Position numbers and translations under genes: made by a program. Source: Amoebidium appalachense (lineage: Eukaryota; Ichthyosporea). Taken from it: 64,000 bases of DNA. The notes beneath the pieces were generated by a model. That model saw nothing but the letters and a program-made list of their open reading frames with translations, made no database searches and was not told the DNA's origin. This document shows positions 1-22,519 of this stretch, piece after piece (within the stretch, counting starts at the first letter, position 1; every line of letters starts with the position of its first letter). The DNA lies in NCBI GenBank assembly GCA_963693365.1, contig CAVNZM010000011.1:5456001-5520000 (forward strand), in the 5' to 3' direction.

Positions 1-328
1 TATTCTGCATTCTCTTTATGTATGGTTTGCACTCTGCATTGTGTTTCCCGTTGTGAACGTTTTCTTTGTACTCTGGGAATGCATTCTACCTCCCCCCCAC
101 CCACCCACCCACCCCCCTCCAGCGGCATACTGAAATTCCATTTCATACAATCCCTCCCCCCCCCCCCCCCCCCCCCTCCCAATGGTTTTTCTCCTCAATG
201 CATACTGAAATTTCATGACATTCAAACCCCTCCTTTCCCACCCCCCCCCCCCCCGGCACCCCGCCAGCACACTGAAATTTCATAATTTCTAACCCTTGAG
301 CCCCCCCCCCCCCCCCCCCCCCCCCCAG
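1..328. repeat. Upstream intron: dispersed-repeat fragment plus C-tracts
   Basis: No coding exon is visible before 329. Bases 1-89 match the 3' half of the dispersed repeat whose fullest copies lie at 9284-9458 and 58640-58858 (shared words: GGTTTGCACTCTGCATTGTG and ATTCTAC). Bases 125-290 hold three loose tandem copies of a unit containing CATACTGAAATTTCAT, separated by poly-C. A run of 26 C ends in the AG acceptor at 327-328. The first coding exon of the CSN3 gene probably lies before the window. Confidence 0.6.
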
Positions 329-10419
<10,091 letters not shown>

Positions 10420-10611
10420 AGGGCTTCTGCAGCACGTTTCTTCGAATATTTGAATGTAGCTCATGTTCTGGTGATCTTTCCTTACTTAACACGAATACAC
10501 ACATCATCCTCCTTAATCTTTCTGGTTGTTGATTTATTGTCTCAGCTTTTTCGCTGTTCGTGTATGCATGGTGGGAGTTTTTGTTCCGGGTTGGGTAGGG
10601 GTGTGTTTGGG

Positions 10612-10657
<46 letters not shown>

Positions 10658-10829
10658 AACATCAGTCTCTAGGCAATATGTTTAGGATTAGTTTAAATTC
10701 TATTGAGCTTTATGGAAAAATCAAACGTACGGAAAATGCACGGGAAGCACATGCGAGTATTCGATTTATGTAATAATCACATGGCAGGATTTTAAGTTCA
10801 CAGCTTTTCTGTAATTTATTCCGCATATA

Positions 10830-10872
<43 letters not shown>

Positions 10873-11171
10873 CCCCCTTTCTCTTCTCGGTGGTGGACTA
10901 AACCCCCATATATTAGTTTTTTTTGTGTGGACCACCTGGTACGTCAGGCCAATCTTATGTAGTCTTGCCTGTTCAGTCACACCATGTCCAAGCCAAATCG
11001 GGGTCAAAAATTCGGGGGAGATATGTGGCTTTTATGTTGCTGGAGAGATATTTCATTTCTTTGCCCTATATATATGCATGTGCATGTGTACGGATGAATT
11101 GCGAGACCGAGTCGAATGCATTAAAGGCACTCTACTGTAAACACGTATCCGCGGCCCGCGGTGTCACATTC

Positions 11172-11269
<98 letters not shown>

Positions 11270-11981
11270 ACCCACCACCACCACCACCACCACCTACCCT
11301 TCCTTTGTGGACCTGCATTCACACGCAAACCGGGCACACATGTGCGTGCGCACACGCCTACGCCCAAGAGCAACACACACACTCGAAAGTTACACATGTG
11401 CACCGTGGTCGCACACGGTTCACCTGCAGTGTCACATGCACAATGGCACACATGCGCGCTTCCACACGCTCACATAAACACCCAATCTAGGTATGCAATT
11501 ATGCATGTGCAAACGATGATTTATCTACCATGTATATACGTAATATGCACGGCCGAGTCGATCACGACGCCAAGCGGTTCGTGTGTGTGTGTCACGGTGT
11601 GTGTGTGTGTGTGGTGGTGGTGGTGGGGGGGGGGGTTAACAGAGAAAAGAGTCCAAAGCGCAGTCGGACATTTATAATTAATGGACAATGAATTGTCACG
11701 TCATAATAAGCAGAGCCCATGTGCATCCTTAGGTGCCCTGGTACGGACCAAAGTCATTCACAACAGCCGAATGTCGATCCATTCACCTCGTCGCCCAATT
11801 GCAAACCCAACAGTTACTCTGAGTCAAATACTGTTTCACTTGAAGCCCCATGGGTGGGTCAACCGTCGTACGCGTGAACAGAGACGAGCAGGCTTACTTC
11901 TGCAGGCAGGCAACAGGCAACAAGCAAGGGCAGGGTGTTTTGGGGGTGTGTGGTGTGGGGGGTTGTGTGTATGTGTGTGTG

Positions 11982-12023
<42 letters not shown>

Positions 12024-12535
12024 CTGCAGTGAATGGTCTGGCCATGTGCACAGTGTAGAAGCTACACTTTCATTTCCGAAAGAATCTAGACTCCGGAAAA
12101 ATTACGATCAGAACGGGCTTTATCGTTATGTACATTAATTGCCGGCTCTATAAATACCACAGGAGAGTCAACAAAAAAAATAAAAGAGAGAGAGAAAAAC
12201 CTTGGAACTTTCTCTTTCACATATGCACACGTCCAACCGTGCGCAAATTTGCGGGAGATGGGTCTACCCATTACATGTTGATGCAAAAACGAAGGAAATT
12301 GTTTCTCAAACAAAACCAAAAGCCACACGTGCCTAACGTGACATAGGAGTCTAACTAACATGTATAAGCTTTAACCTCCCCCCCCCCCCCCCCCCCCCCC
12401 CCCAAATACTACCCCAAAATTGTGTGTGTGTGTGTGTGTGTCATCAAAAACAAGACAGCGACAGTTCTCGCAGCCGCCCCGTCCACCTTCCACACACACC
12501 CACACGCTTGTAACCTAAAAACCTAAACCGCCAAC
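10420..12535. other. Convergent intergenic region between CSN3 and the acyl-CoA dehydrogenase
   Basis: This holds the 3' flanks of two convergent genes. No coding exon with family similarity is visible on either strand. It contains G runs at 10613-10656 and 11984-12022, C runs at 10831-10868, 11174-11208 and 12377-12402, (AC)n at 11209-11266 and a reverse copy of repeat family A at 11698-11870. I see no clear AATAAA near the CSN3 stop. Confidence 0.6.
11698..11870 (-). repeat. Dispersed repeat family A, reverse copy
   Basis: Read on the - strand it matches the first half of the 58640-58858 copy. On + the order is AATAAGCAGAGCCCAT, then CATTCACCTCGTC, then ATACTGTTTCACTTGA. Similarity continues past the usual 5' start of the family, which shows that the full unit includes the TCACGTGAAACAGTAT segment. 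Confidence 0.7.
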
Positions 12536-12988
12536 CTAAAAGTTCTGCGCGATGAGCGGGAGGCGCGTAGCGACCGCCTTGCTATCGCGATAGTACTTTT
12601 CAGCAGGGAAATCCTTTGTGAAACCAACACCTCCAAGCCACTCAATACAAAGACTGCTACTCTTACGTCCGGTCCTCTGTGCATACCACGCAGCCAATTC
12701 AGACTCTTTGTCGAATGGCATCCCCTGTTCGCTCATGCGTGTTGCGTTGTATGTGAGAAGGCGCGCTGCTTCGATTTCGGTGGCAACCTGTGTTGGGTAG
12801 GAATGAGGGAAAAGGTGAGTGAGTGGGTGAGTGAGTGGGTGGGTGGGTGGGTGGGTGAATGAGTGAATGTAAAGCGAAAAGTGGTGGTTGTTGGTGGGGT
12901 GATGTGGAGAGGTTTGGTGGCAGTGGGGGTCGAAAGAGAGGTATGTGGATGGCATGGCAGAGAAGGGTTTTTTCTTTTTTTTTTTTAA

Positions 12989-13029
<41 letters not shown>

Positions 13030-14173
13030 CTCTTCCCTTGGGTGTGTGTGTGGGGGGGGGGTTTTGAATGCGTCAAAAAGTACGAAGTACACAAGAACAA
13101 ACGGATAACACGATGCAGAATGCAAGCCATACATAAAGAGTATGCATAATAAGCAGAGCCCATCCTCAGGGGGGGCCCACGTCATCCACAGTACCCGAGT
13201 TTCGACCTATTCCCCTCTGGGGGGGGGGGGGGGGGGGGGGAGGGGGGGGGGGGGGGGGGGGGGAGTAGAATGTGTTACAGAGGGTACGCTGCAAATTGAA
13301 ACAGGGAAGCAGAACACGATCAAGTGAAATAGAAGTAAGTCGGGTGTCGAATCATGTAAAGGCAGAAACGGGAGGGGAAGGGAGGGAGGGGGTGTTTCGA
13401 AGCTACATGTGATGAACTCGTACCCATCCCCCATCCCCCATCCCCCCCGCTTCCCTCCCTCCCCCCCACAAACCACCCCCCCACTCCCTCCCCGCCTCCC
13501 CACCCCTCGACCCAAAGACCTCCGGCACCCTCTTTGAGTGCCCTATGGCTCCCCCCAAAGTGCCAAAAGAAACCCAAAAAGAAACCGCACAGACACCCCC
13601 TGCACGACCAGTATATGCATTGCCCACCCATATGTAACACAGGGACACACAACCCCCTACACCCACGCGCTTCCAAGGATACAAGGGCACCTGACAATCG
13701 TGTAACGTGCAAATCTAGCCCCATATGCCCACAATACACAAAAGGCGGGACTTATTATCGTGACTACACACATAGAGACATGCAGGCTAGTAAACAACGT
13801 CCATTAACCCAATAGCTCAGCCCCCCCCCCCCCCCCCCCCCCCCACAAACACACACACACGCCCAGCCCACGTTAGCCCGTCAACCAACACAGACATCTC
13901 GTCCTACTCAACACCCCCTGCCCCTGCCCCCTGCCCCCTCCCCCCCCCCCCCCCCTTCCCCCACCCAAACACACACGCGCACATTAAAAAGAAAACCCCT
14001 TCCATGCACACGCACACACAAACACACACACACACCTGTGCACGCTGGTGTTGCATGCCCTGGAAGTCAGCAATGGGCTTTCCAAATTGGAATCGCTGGT
14101 ACAGGTAAGGCATGGTGCTGTCAAACACGCCCTTGGCCAGACCACACTGAAGCGCAGCTCCACTGACTGCAAA

Positions 14174-14211
<38 letters not shown>

Positions 14212-14644
14212 TGTGTGTTCGTGTGTGTGTTCGTGTGGTTACCGGGGGCTGGGGGGGGGGGGGGAGGGGGGGTTGTAGAATGTGGGGAGGATCTGTGTGT
14301 GATTGTGTGTGCGCATGCGAGTGTCTGTATGTGTGTTTGTGTGTGTGGGGGGGGGGGGGGGGGGGTAGGTGTGTGTGATGATTGGTAAGAGGGGGGGGGG
14401 GGGGGGGGGGGGCGTTTGTCAGTTGGTGGGAAGCATCTGTGTATGAAATTGTGTGTGCGTGTGCGTGTGTGTGTCGTGTGTGTGGGTGCGTGTGCAAACA
14501 TGTGGAGATAGATGAGTGTGTGGATTATTGGATCTGTGGGTGTTTATTTTTCTGGCTATGTGGGCAGGCTGTGTGTTTCATTTAAAAAAATTTAAACGTG
14601 AAGAGCAGGTGAGGGGGGAGGGGGCAATCCAGGCCTACGCTAGT

Positions 14645-14697
<53 letters not shown>

Positions 14698-15285
14698 GTG
14701 TGTGTGTGTGTGTGTGTGTCTGTGTGTGTGTGTGTGATCACTAAAATGAAAGTCTGAGCGCATGCACATATATACGACAGGTAGTTTGAATTGGGTGTGT
14801 GTTGTGTGTTTCCCTCTCCTTTATTTCCCTCCTTTCTCCTGTTTCTTACTTTTTTTCCTTTTGTCTTCCTCTTTTTTTTTTTTTGCCCTCCATGCTCGAG
14901 GGCCACCGGTAATACCCACTTTCCGTTTCTACAAAAAACTAAAGGACCAGGTGCCTCCGTGACACTCATAATTTCCCTCCCTCCCTTCCCCCAGCCCTTC
15001 AAACAAACACATGAGGAGTGGGAGGGGAGGGGGGGGGGGGGGGGGGAGTGGGGAGAGGGAGGTAGGGAGGGAGGGAGGGAGAGGGAGAGATAGAAATAGA
15101 GAGACGGGGGGAGAGTTGGGGTGAGGAGAGAACAGAGGGAGGGAAAAACCAAGAAAAGGGAGGGGAAAAGAGGCAAATCCCCCCCTACCCTCCACATCCT
15201 CCCCCCCATCCCCCCGCACACCCTTTCCCCCGGCCTTCCCATGTCCCCCCGCGCCTGCTTGCCAACTCCCTCTGCCACTGATTTA

Positions 15286-15341
<56 letters not shown>

Positions 15342-16208
15342 GAACACGTTAGTAATCACCAAGGAAAAAAGAAAGATGAGCACATACCGGGTGGCAGCAG
15401 CCTTGATATGTTCCTTGGCAGCACCCTCCTGGCCCACCAGAGCAGTGGCAGGAATCTTCACACTGTCAAAGGACACAGTTGAGGCGTTGGCAACGCGCAG
15501 ACCAATCTTATCGAACGGAGTGCCGAAAGAGAGCCCCTCGCAAAGGCTCTTTTCAATGAGGAAAGTGGAAAGTCCCTTGTCTGTCTCGGCAAAAATCAAG
15601 AACAGATCGGCCGACTCCCCAACTGTGCTCCATGCCTGGGAGCCGCTGATAACATATGCGTCTCCCTCTTTCTTAGCGCGAAGGGGTGTGCTCTGCTTGA
15701 GCTCTTTGTGATGGAAAACTACCCCAGCGAGGGATTGGGAAACGAGGTTACCGATTCGTTCCTCGTGCCCAGCAACATTTGCTTCGATGATAGGGTTAAT
15801 GAAAACGTTCTGGAGCTCGCAGACGGCGGCAACACCGGCGTCAATTTTAGCCAACTCCTCCACAACCAAACACGCAGCTGTGAACGATGAACCGGTACCC
15901 CCGTGATCGGCGCTCACACTCACACCCATGAATCCTTGCTCGAAAAGCCCCGTCAAGATCTCGGGATCTATTTTGGCAGCAGCATCCATTGCCGCAACCT
16001 TGGGCCCAATCACAGCGCCTGCATAGTCGCTAACTGCTTTCTTGATGAAAGATTCATCCTCTGTGCAGCTGTCGAGCGGGTGGGGCTCGGCGATGACAGG
16101 GGCGGCGGAGGCGAAACGGCGGGTGAAAACACGAGAAACACCAGGAGAGACGAGGGTGTTGCTCAGGCCACTAGCGAGCCTCTTGGAAAGAGGGGCGAGG
16201 AGAGACAT
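12536..16208 (-). CDS. Mitochondrial acyl-CoA dehydrogenase, short/branched-chain type, divergent active site
   Basis: Exons on - are 16208-15388, 14174-14036 and 12787-12536 (TAG), with GT-AG borders in phase, giving 403 residues against about 430 for human ACADSB. The ATG at 16206-16208 starts an Arg/Ser/Ala-rich presequence ending RRFASAAP (residues 30-37), typical of mitochondrial import. Family blocks are [20 protein letters not shown] (87-106), [18 protein letters not shown] (117-134), YVISGSQAW (185-193), [16 protein letters not shown] (302-317), [10 protein letters not shown] and [20 protein letters not shown]. The order and wording are closest to ACADSB. Such enzymes oxidise short or branched acyl-CoAs with FAD and pass electrons to ETF. 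Two essential parts are absent. The SExxAGSD signature is replaced by a Gln/His/Lys-rich stretch (about 158-175). After KYYRDSK (residue 390) the usual IYEG helix with the catalytic Glu is replaced by a 13-residue tail. A missed terminal exon could explain the second loss but not the first. Confidence 0.88.
13065..13215 (-). repeat. Dispersed repeat family A, reverse copy in intron 2
   Basis: The + strand reads AATAAGCAGAGCCCATCCTC and then ACAGTACCCGAGTTTCGACC, the reverse complement of the 58640-58858 copy. It lies in the acyl-CoA dehydrogenase intron and is flanked by a G run of about 40 interrupted by one A. Confidence 0.72.
14247..14412. repeat. Poly-G and (GT)n tracts in acyl-CoA dehydrogenase intron 1
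   Basis: G runs lie at 14250-14272, 14347-14365 and 14391-14412, with GT repeats between them. (GA)n follows at 14648-14694 and (AC)n at 15291-15340. No exon-like sequence is present in this intron. Confidence 0.85.
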
Positions 16209-16971
16209 TTCTAAATTGTTATGTTGACTTGATAGGGAGTAAGGACGAACGGTTCTAAGGAAAAAAATGGGAGCGAAAGGGAGTGAGGGGGAAATTGAAA
16301 CAGCAAATGGAAAAAACGAAAAAAAAATCGAAACGGAAAGTTGAGTCGCCGTCAAACTGTCGCCATGACTGAACGCAAGTGGACTGCTCAACACACGACG
16401 AGCCACAGACCAGTGCTCAGTGCCTCTGCACAAGTCATGATCATAGAATATATTAAAGGTTTAAAGGATTTAAAATGGGGGGAAATACCTTCATATTATC
16501 TTAAAACTTGCAAAGGAGCAAAACTATTGGACGATAACAATATGTCGCGTTGCCAAAATGATCTGGTGTGTGCGAACCGCAAGGTCCGGTCCTGACCCGA
16601 AATAAAAACCCGACTCTCAAACTGTCCAAGAATCGAATCGTTTGTGAGTTGACCCGCGAATAAAGGCGTCCAGCGAATATTCGCAGAACTTCCTTCTACA
16701 GAGATCTTCGCTATAAAAAACAGTATTATTTAAATGATTTAAATATCCTATCAATCCATTGTTAAACCTTCCTACACCAATCAAACACTCTAACTAACTC
16801 ACAAATAGCCTTTTTTGTAAATTTGAAAGCCTTGCTGCTGGGTCTGTGTGAGGCGTTCTGCCCGTTCGGCCGGCGCGCGCTCGCTGCTTTCCACAGAGAC
16901 AGCAAAATACGAACACCTGCCAGGCAGTCTAAGCGAGGAAGGGGGAATTAGCCCTGTTTAGCACAAGCAAA
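16209..16971. promoter_or_regulatory. Divergent promoter region of two mitochondrial genes
   Basis: This 763 bp region separates the start codons of the acyl-CoA dehydrogenase (-) and COX6A (+). It is nearly free of microsatellites, unlike its surroundings. A TATAAAAAA stretch at 16712-16720 sits about 250 bp before the COX6A ATG and could be a TATA box, but its distance makes this uncertain. A CpG-rich block with GGCCGGCGCGCGC lies at about 16869-16881. Short open frames here have no recognisable similarity. Confidence 0.5.
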
Positions 16972-18257
16972 ATGGCTCTCCAGGTTCGTGGTGTTCTGGG
17001 CGCTATGCGCCCCCTCGTTTCCTCCTCTGCTCTGGTCTCTGCCCGGCGCTGGGGTCACGGTCATGCCGCCGGCCCCACTTACACCATCGCATACGAGACT
17101 GGTGTGGCTGGCCCCGCTGGCGCCTCGCAGGGTGAGGTTAGCAATGCTCTGAAGGCCGCCCCCGAGTTCTTTTTCGATGTTGAGGATGGCACCACCGCTG
17201 TTGAGCGTGCCAAGGAGTACGCACTGAAGAACGCGAAGATCGAGGCACACGCTGCCGGTATGTGTCTCTTTTTTTTATCCCAGGATGGATGGCGTTCTTT
17301 GTGTGGGCGTGGGTGCGTTTGTGTGGGTGTTGGGTGTTGTGTGCTTACGGACATGTGTGCTAACGTTCTTGCCGTTGCCCTTCTTTTTATACACGTGTGG
17401 TATGGTGTTGTTTTCGGTATATTCCCTGGCGGTGTAGGTGCTGCTTTTCCCTCTCCCCCCCCTCCCCCCCTGGTTCTCGATGCTTGCACATACGTCCTCT
17501 GTGAGCTTTACTCACGCACTTCCTGTACGTTCGAGGGGAATGATTTAACGTCACACTCAGTGTGCTTTTTGGGTGGTGGCGGTGGGCAAATGCTTATGCC
17601 AGAGGTTCCCTATACCCAGTTGCATGTATAGGAAAGTTGTGGGCAAAAGAATGGTTGCAACTGGCAAGTTCATTTATACACGTCGAGTGGTATTGGGTTC
17701 ACGTGGGTGCTTGTGTGCCCCTCGCGTGTGCATTGTTCCTGACACAGATTCGAGTGTTTTGCCAGCTCAGCTTGTAAACGTCGGTACACTCTGTCCAAGT
17801 TATGTGTGCTCGTGTCTACCATTTCACCACTTTTAGGAAAACGATGGTAGCAGTTCGTCTTAGCCTGTGTTTATAACTGGATCTTTGAAGGCAAAGGCTG
17901 GAGGATGAGTGATTGGAATCGTCTGAAGGCCCGTCTTGCTCACTTCCCTCCCTTTGCGCCTCGTGAAGTTGCCACTTGTCTCGCGCCATCTAGTTTCATC
18001 CCAATCTAATCCATACAAGGCGCAGCTATACTCGTTCAACGAGGCGTTTTTGGATGTATTTGTCGAGCAGCATACATACAGTGGAGCTTTGCTCCCTTCA
18101 TAACCCGTTTGCCTTAGGATACTTCCCCTCCACCTCCGCACCCAAAAAATAATGAACCATCACGACACACAAACACACTTGCTCGCTCACTCTCACCCCC
18201 ACTCACCCGACACCTTCCGTCTCTTGCACTTCTCTTTTTCTTTTCTTGCTTGCTTAT

Positions 18258-18289
<32 letters not shown>

Positions 18290-20229
18290 AACACAAAACA
18301 AACAAACAAACGAACATTTCCTCTTCTATCCTATCCTTTTTCTTCCCTTTCCTTCTTCCCCCCTCCGTCCCTCCCTTTCCCCCCCCCCCCCCCTCTTTTC
18401 CACAGAGACGTCCGAGACGTGGAAGAAGATCTCTCTGTTCCTGGCCATCCCCATTGTCGTGGCCACCACCGTGTGGGCATTCACCCGCCCCCACGAGCAC
18501 CACGAGCACGTCGCCTACCCCCACCTGCGCATCCGCCACAAGGTGTGTGTGTGTGTGCATCTGTGGTGTATATTTGCGTACGTGTGTGCGCGCGGGCGCC
18601 GGTGTGCATTTATGTGCGTGTGGGTGTATGTGTAATTTGTGTGTGGGGGGGAGGGGGGGGTTGGTTATGCGTGCGTGTGGTTGCATGTGTGTGGGGTTTG
18701 TCTGTGTGTATGTGTTTGCGTTGCACATGGCCGGAGAGACAGAGTTGGATGGAGAACATGCTTGTGTGTTCGAGAGTGTGCGTGGGAGTTGTGGAGTGTT
18801 CGTGTTTGCTTTCTCCCTGTGCATGTGTGCTTGTGTATGTGTGTGTGGCGGTGTTCACAAACGCTTGCTCGCTGCTCCACCACAATGCTTCTGGTTTTGC
18901 TTTTTGCTCGTTTGTTGTTTTGCTTTCACGGTAGTGGGGAGTGTCCGTGCGTGCATGTATGTGCCCCTTTTAAAGCATGCATGCTTGCGCCATAGACGCT
19001 GCCATTCTCCTTTGCTTTGTCTCGCCTTTACCATCGTCTTGCTGTAATGCTTTTCTTCCCCTTTTGCAAACATTTGGCCTCTGCGCGTTCAGACACACAA
19101 AGAAAGAGAGAAGACAGACAGGCACGCGCACGCGCACACTCCCACATCCTGGCTCTTTTTCCACTACACTCGCGCTATGGTGCGCCCTTTTCTTCTCTGT
19201 TGTGTTTGTGTTGGTTGGGGCTGTGTGTTTGCAACCTGCAACCTACCGTGGAAGTATCCGAATACCTTAGCACCCACACAGACCTTTAGCACTAAGAGAT
19301 GCACAACACGTATAAAAATTGGGCAGACATACGCACCCCTGGTGGGGAGGGATGTGGGTGGGTAGGGGGGGGGGGGGGGGGGGCTCTTGGGTGTGGGTTG
19401 TTTCTCAAACCAATGGGCCTGGAGTCTTTGTTTTTGTGATCTTTTCATGTTTTGTGCATGTGCACATCTCAGATCCTTCAATATGTCGATGCTTGTTGCT
19501 TGGTTTGTTTTTTGAATTCTGAATCCTGAACTCTGCGAAACTTCATATGTGGGTGTGGGTGTGTGTTGTTGGGGGGGAGCGAAGGGGGAGGTAATTTGTC
19601 GACAAAATTGCCACCTGTGTGCTTGCTTGCGTGTTCATTTTTGCCAAGAAAACACGATTTGAAAGCTGGGGACTTGTTACATCTGAAAGGGATGCACTCA
19701 TATTTCCATCTGTGTGCGCGCACTCTCGTGTGTGTGTGTGTGTGTGTGTGTGTGGTGGGGTCTTTTTGGGGGGATGTTGCCGGGGGGGGGGGGGGGGATT
19801 GCATGAGGGTAGTATGGACCCACATCCTTTGTTATCGGTTTTTTCTTTGGTTCAGGTGCTTCTAGGGCAGTTCTGTTCTTTCTTTCTTTCTTTCTTTCAT
19901 GTTGCTTGTTTTTGCTTCCGTATTACTAATTTTTGTTGTCGAACATTTTCCCCCGGACTTGCTTCATTTCGTACCCACTTGCCACATGGAGAAAAACGCC
20001 TGTATGTGTCCACCCTTCCCCGAGTTGGGTTCTCTCTCGAAGCATTCTAACGCTCGGCTGCATACGCATACAGATGTTCGCGCGCGCGCGCATGTGTGTG
20101 TGTGTGCTGTGTTTCATGGTTTTTGTTTTCCCCTTTCCCCCCCCCCCCTTTTTATTTGCCCCAGTGTTTATCAGATTCACGCCACAGTTCCGTCCCGTTT
20201 TTTTATTTTTTATTTTTTTTATTATTTTT

Positions 20230-20267
<38 letters not shown>

Positions 20268-20353
20268 CACCGTATGCTAACACCAATGTGCCCACACAGC
20301 CCTTCCCCTGGGGCAACGACTCTTTCTTCCACAACCCCGAGATCAACCATTAA
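16972..20353 (+). CDS. COX6A: Cytochrome c oxidase subunit VIa (COX6A) with N-terminal extension
   Basis: This is a nuclear-encoded accessory subunit of respiratory complex IV in the inner mitochondrial membrane. Exons are 16972-17257, 18406-18542 and 20300-20353 (TAA), in phase, giving 158 residues. The start ATG opens a basic presequence (residues 1-27, ending SARRW). Residues about 96-140 contain ETWKKISLFLAIPIVVATT, the single membrane helix. They are followed by the family signature AYPHLRIRHK split by an intron from PFPWGNDSFFHNPEINH, matching animal COX6A (IRTKPFPWG...LFHNP). Usual family length is about 100-125 residues. The extra length is a segment of about 65 residues between presequence and membrane helix that ends in a charged helix (TTAVERAKEYALKNAKIE). 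It is transcribed divergently from the acyl-CoA dehydrogenase. AATAAA at 20403-20408, 50 bases after the stop, is a good polyadenylation signal. Confidence 0.95.
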
Positions 20354-21478
20354 GCTCCCCACCCTGCCTGGGCCCCCGGGACCACCGCTATATGTTATGT
20401 GAAATAAAAAATTGGGCTGGGCACACCCCCTGCTGTCTCGAGAATGAAATTGTGTGACTTAGCGCCATGAATTACCCCCTGCCCCACCTTCGCGCGGTGA
20501 ACTTGTACCTTTTTCTCAGAGTATGTGACGCATTGAAATTCTACCCTTCCCCCTCCCCCCACCTCCTCGCGCGCGCACACATACACAATAGAGCCCCTCG
20601 TAGATGATATCGATGGGCCTTGTTTGAAAGTTCTCGCCTGCTCCATTTCCCCTGGTAGCTATAACAGATCTGAGTGCTGTGGGTTCTGTCAGACCCGGGT
20701 TTTGTTTTTCTTGTTCAGTACCAAGTTCTTTTTGGGGGGGAAGGGGGGGCAGCGGCAGAGAGAATGTCGATGTGTGTCTGCGTGTTCACATATGGGTGAT
20801 GTGTGAGTGTATGTTCTCAGTGAGAGCATCCGTAAGCGTGTCACGGTGCCTGAGAGTGTGTGGACGTGTGTGCGTGTGCCAGTGTGGCGCAGCTGCAGCA
20901 CGTTGGCAATGCTCGCGTGACTGGATAGTGATTTGACAATGACATATTTTGTGTGGCAGGCCCTGAGTGTGTAACTGTACAGGTCTGTCTTTTCAAAGCT
21001 ATCTGTCTATAGCTGGCAGTGCTTGGTGTGTGAGTAAGAATCGTTGGCTATATAGATGGCATAGTGTTCGCAAAAAAAGAAAAGAAAAAAATTGCAATGG
21101 GTCACGCACTGTGTCATGTCACAGTGAGTGTACATATCGACATGTGCCCGCATTGTGTGACTTGCATTTACCGTAGTACTATAAAGTGTGTGCAGGTATG
21201 CCATGATGTTCACGTCACATATAACATTGTGTGCACGCGTACGGTGACGGTATAATTACCGTGCATGTGTGTGGAGGTGCGTGCAGAAGTGTGTGTTTGT
21301 GTGTGTGAGCGCATGTGCGTGCGTGCGTGTATGTGCATATGTGCGCTCGCTTTTACGTGTGAGCGTTCGTGTGAGGTGTGTGGCTGTGTGTGTGTGTGTG
21401 TGTATGCACGTGCGCGCGCGCATGTGTGTGTGTCTCGGCACGTGCGTACGTGCGTGCGTGCGTGTGTGTGTGCGGATG

Positions 21479-21564
<86 letters not shown>

Positions 21565-21582
21565 AAGCTCCTGCAGCAACCG
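20354..21582. other. COX6A 3' flank and spacer before the transposon
   Basis: The polyadenylation signal AATAAA is at 20403-20408. The rest is unique-looking sequence with GT-rich patches and a perfect (GT)n run at about 21480-21563 that stops 20 bases before the transposon target duplication. I see no gene. Confidence 0.6.
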
Positions 21583-21723
21583 TTAGGGCCTGTTTGGTAG
21601 CGCGCTAAATACGGTTTTTTATCGTATTCGTATTTAGGGCCTAAATACGTATACGATCCCGTGGCATGCCAAACACGCCGCGGGCTTTTATTTTTTGTAA
21701 ATACGATAGGGATCGCTTTTATA

Positions 21724-21769
21724 TCGTATTTACGAAAATCACCTCCGGAGGTGATTTTCGTAAATACGA
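21724..21769. repeat. 46-bp perfect palindrome near the transposon left end
   Basis: Arms 21724-21746 and 21747-21769 are exact reverse complements with no spacer. The centre is ACCTCCGGAGGT and the outer parts repeat the TCGTATTTACG word of the terminal repeats. It can fold into a cruciform or hairpin. Confidence 0.93.
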
Positions 21770-22494
21770 CATAGGAAATTAGCCAATCAGAGCATTTCGC
21801 ATCATTTATTGGCTATCAGCAAGCCAATGGTACAGCGCTCGTAAGCCGCGGCGGGCACATTTTTACTACAGTACGCATGCCGGCGCATGCACGTGAATAA
21901 TTCAATGTTAGAAGGTCGGTGTCATACACGTCATTTTGTGTACATTCTCAGTTAAAATTGGCACATGAATTTGGGCTGCACAGGTAAGACAGAGGACGAG
22001 GAACCCTACGCGGTGCATGATAACAAGCTCAGACTGTATATATATGCCATAATAATCATTGAAACGATACTGGACTCCGATATATGCATTAATAAAAAAC
22101 AATCAAATGTACATGTACAAACTCGGTGACATGCAGGCACAACGAGTATTGCATAGGCAAGGACAAATTTTAACACTCATTATGTGTTCAGATATGTGGG
22201 GAATGCCAGGGACGAACGTTGGTGACGTAAAACGAGGTCTCTAGCAAGGCTTACACTAGCCACCGCAATAACTGGCAGTATCCCTTCAATAACAGACAAT
22301 CTAACCTATTGTTAAACAGAGCAAGACTCACTGTCCGGCGGTGACTCGTTTTTGCCGTTCGTTACGTAATACTGACTACAGCTGCACCAGTCTATATGCA
22401 TGGAATACCGAAGGATTATCAATGGGTGCGAATAGGGCCAATCAGATCTCGTGAACCATGTATCGACATTCAATGTGACTAACCCCAATGTAAT

Positions 22495-22519
22495 TTGATT
22501 CACATTCAATGTGAATCAA
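22495..22519. repeat. 25-bp palindrome, left member of a subterminal set
   Basis: TTGATTCACATT, a central C, then AATGTGAATCAA form a perfect palindrome. A diverged copy starts at 22561. Near-identical copies lie at 25720-25743, with half-copies at 25518-25555, inside the same transposon. These could be protein-binding sites or ends of a nested element. Confidence 0.8.

Noticed and set aside
16341-16595. 84-codon frame in the divergent promoter region
   Set aside because: No similarity to any family I know, and it overlaps the likely 5' leader of the acyl-CoA dehydrogenase.
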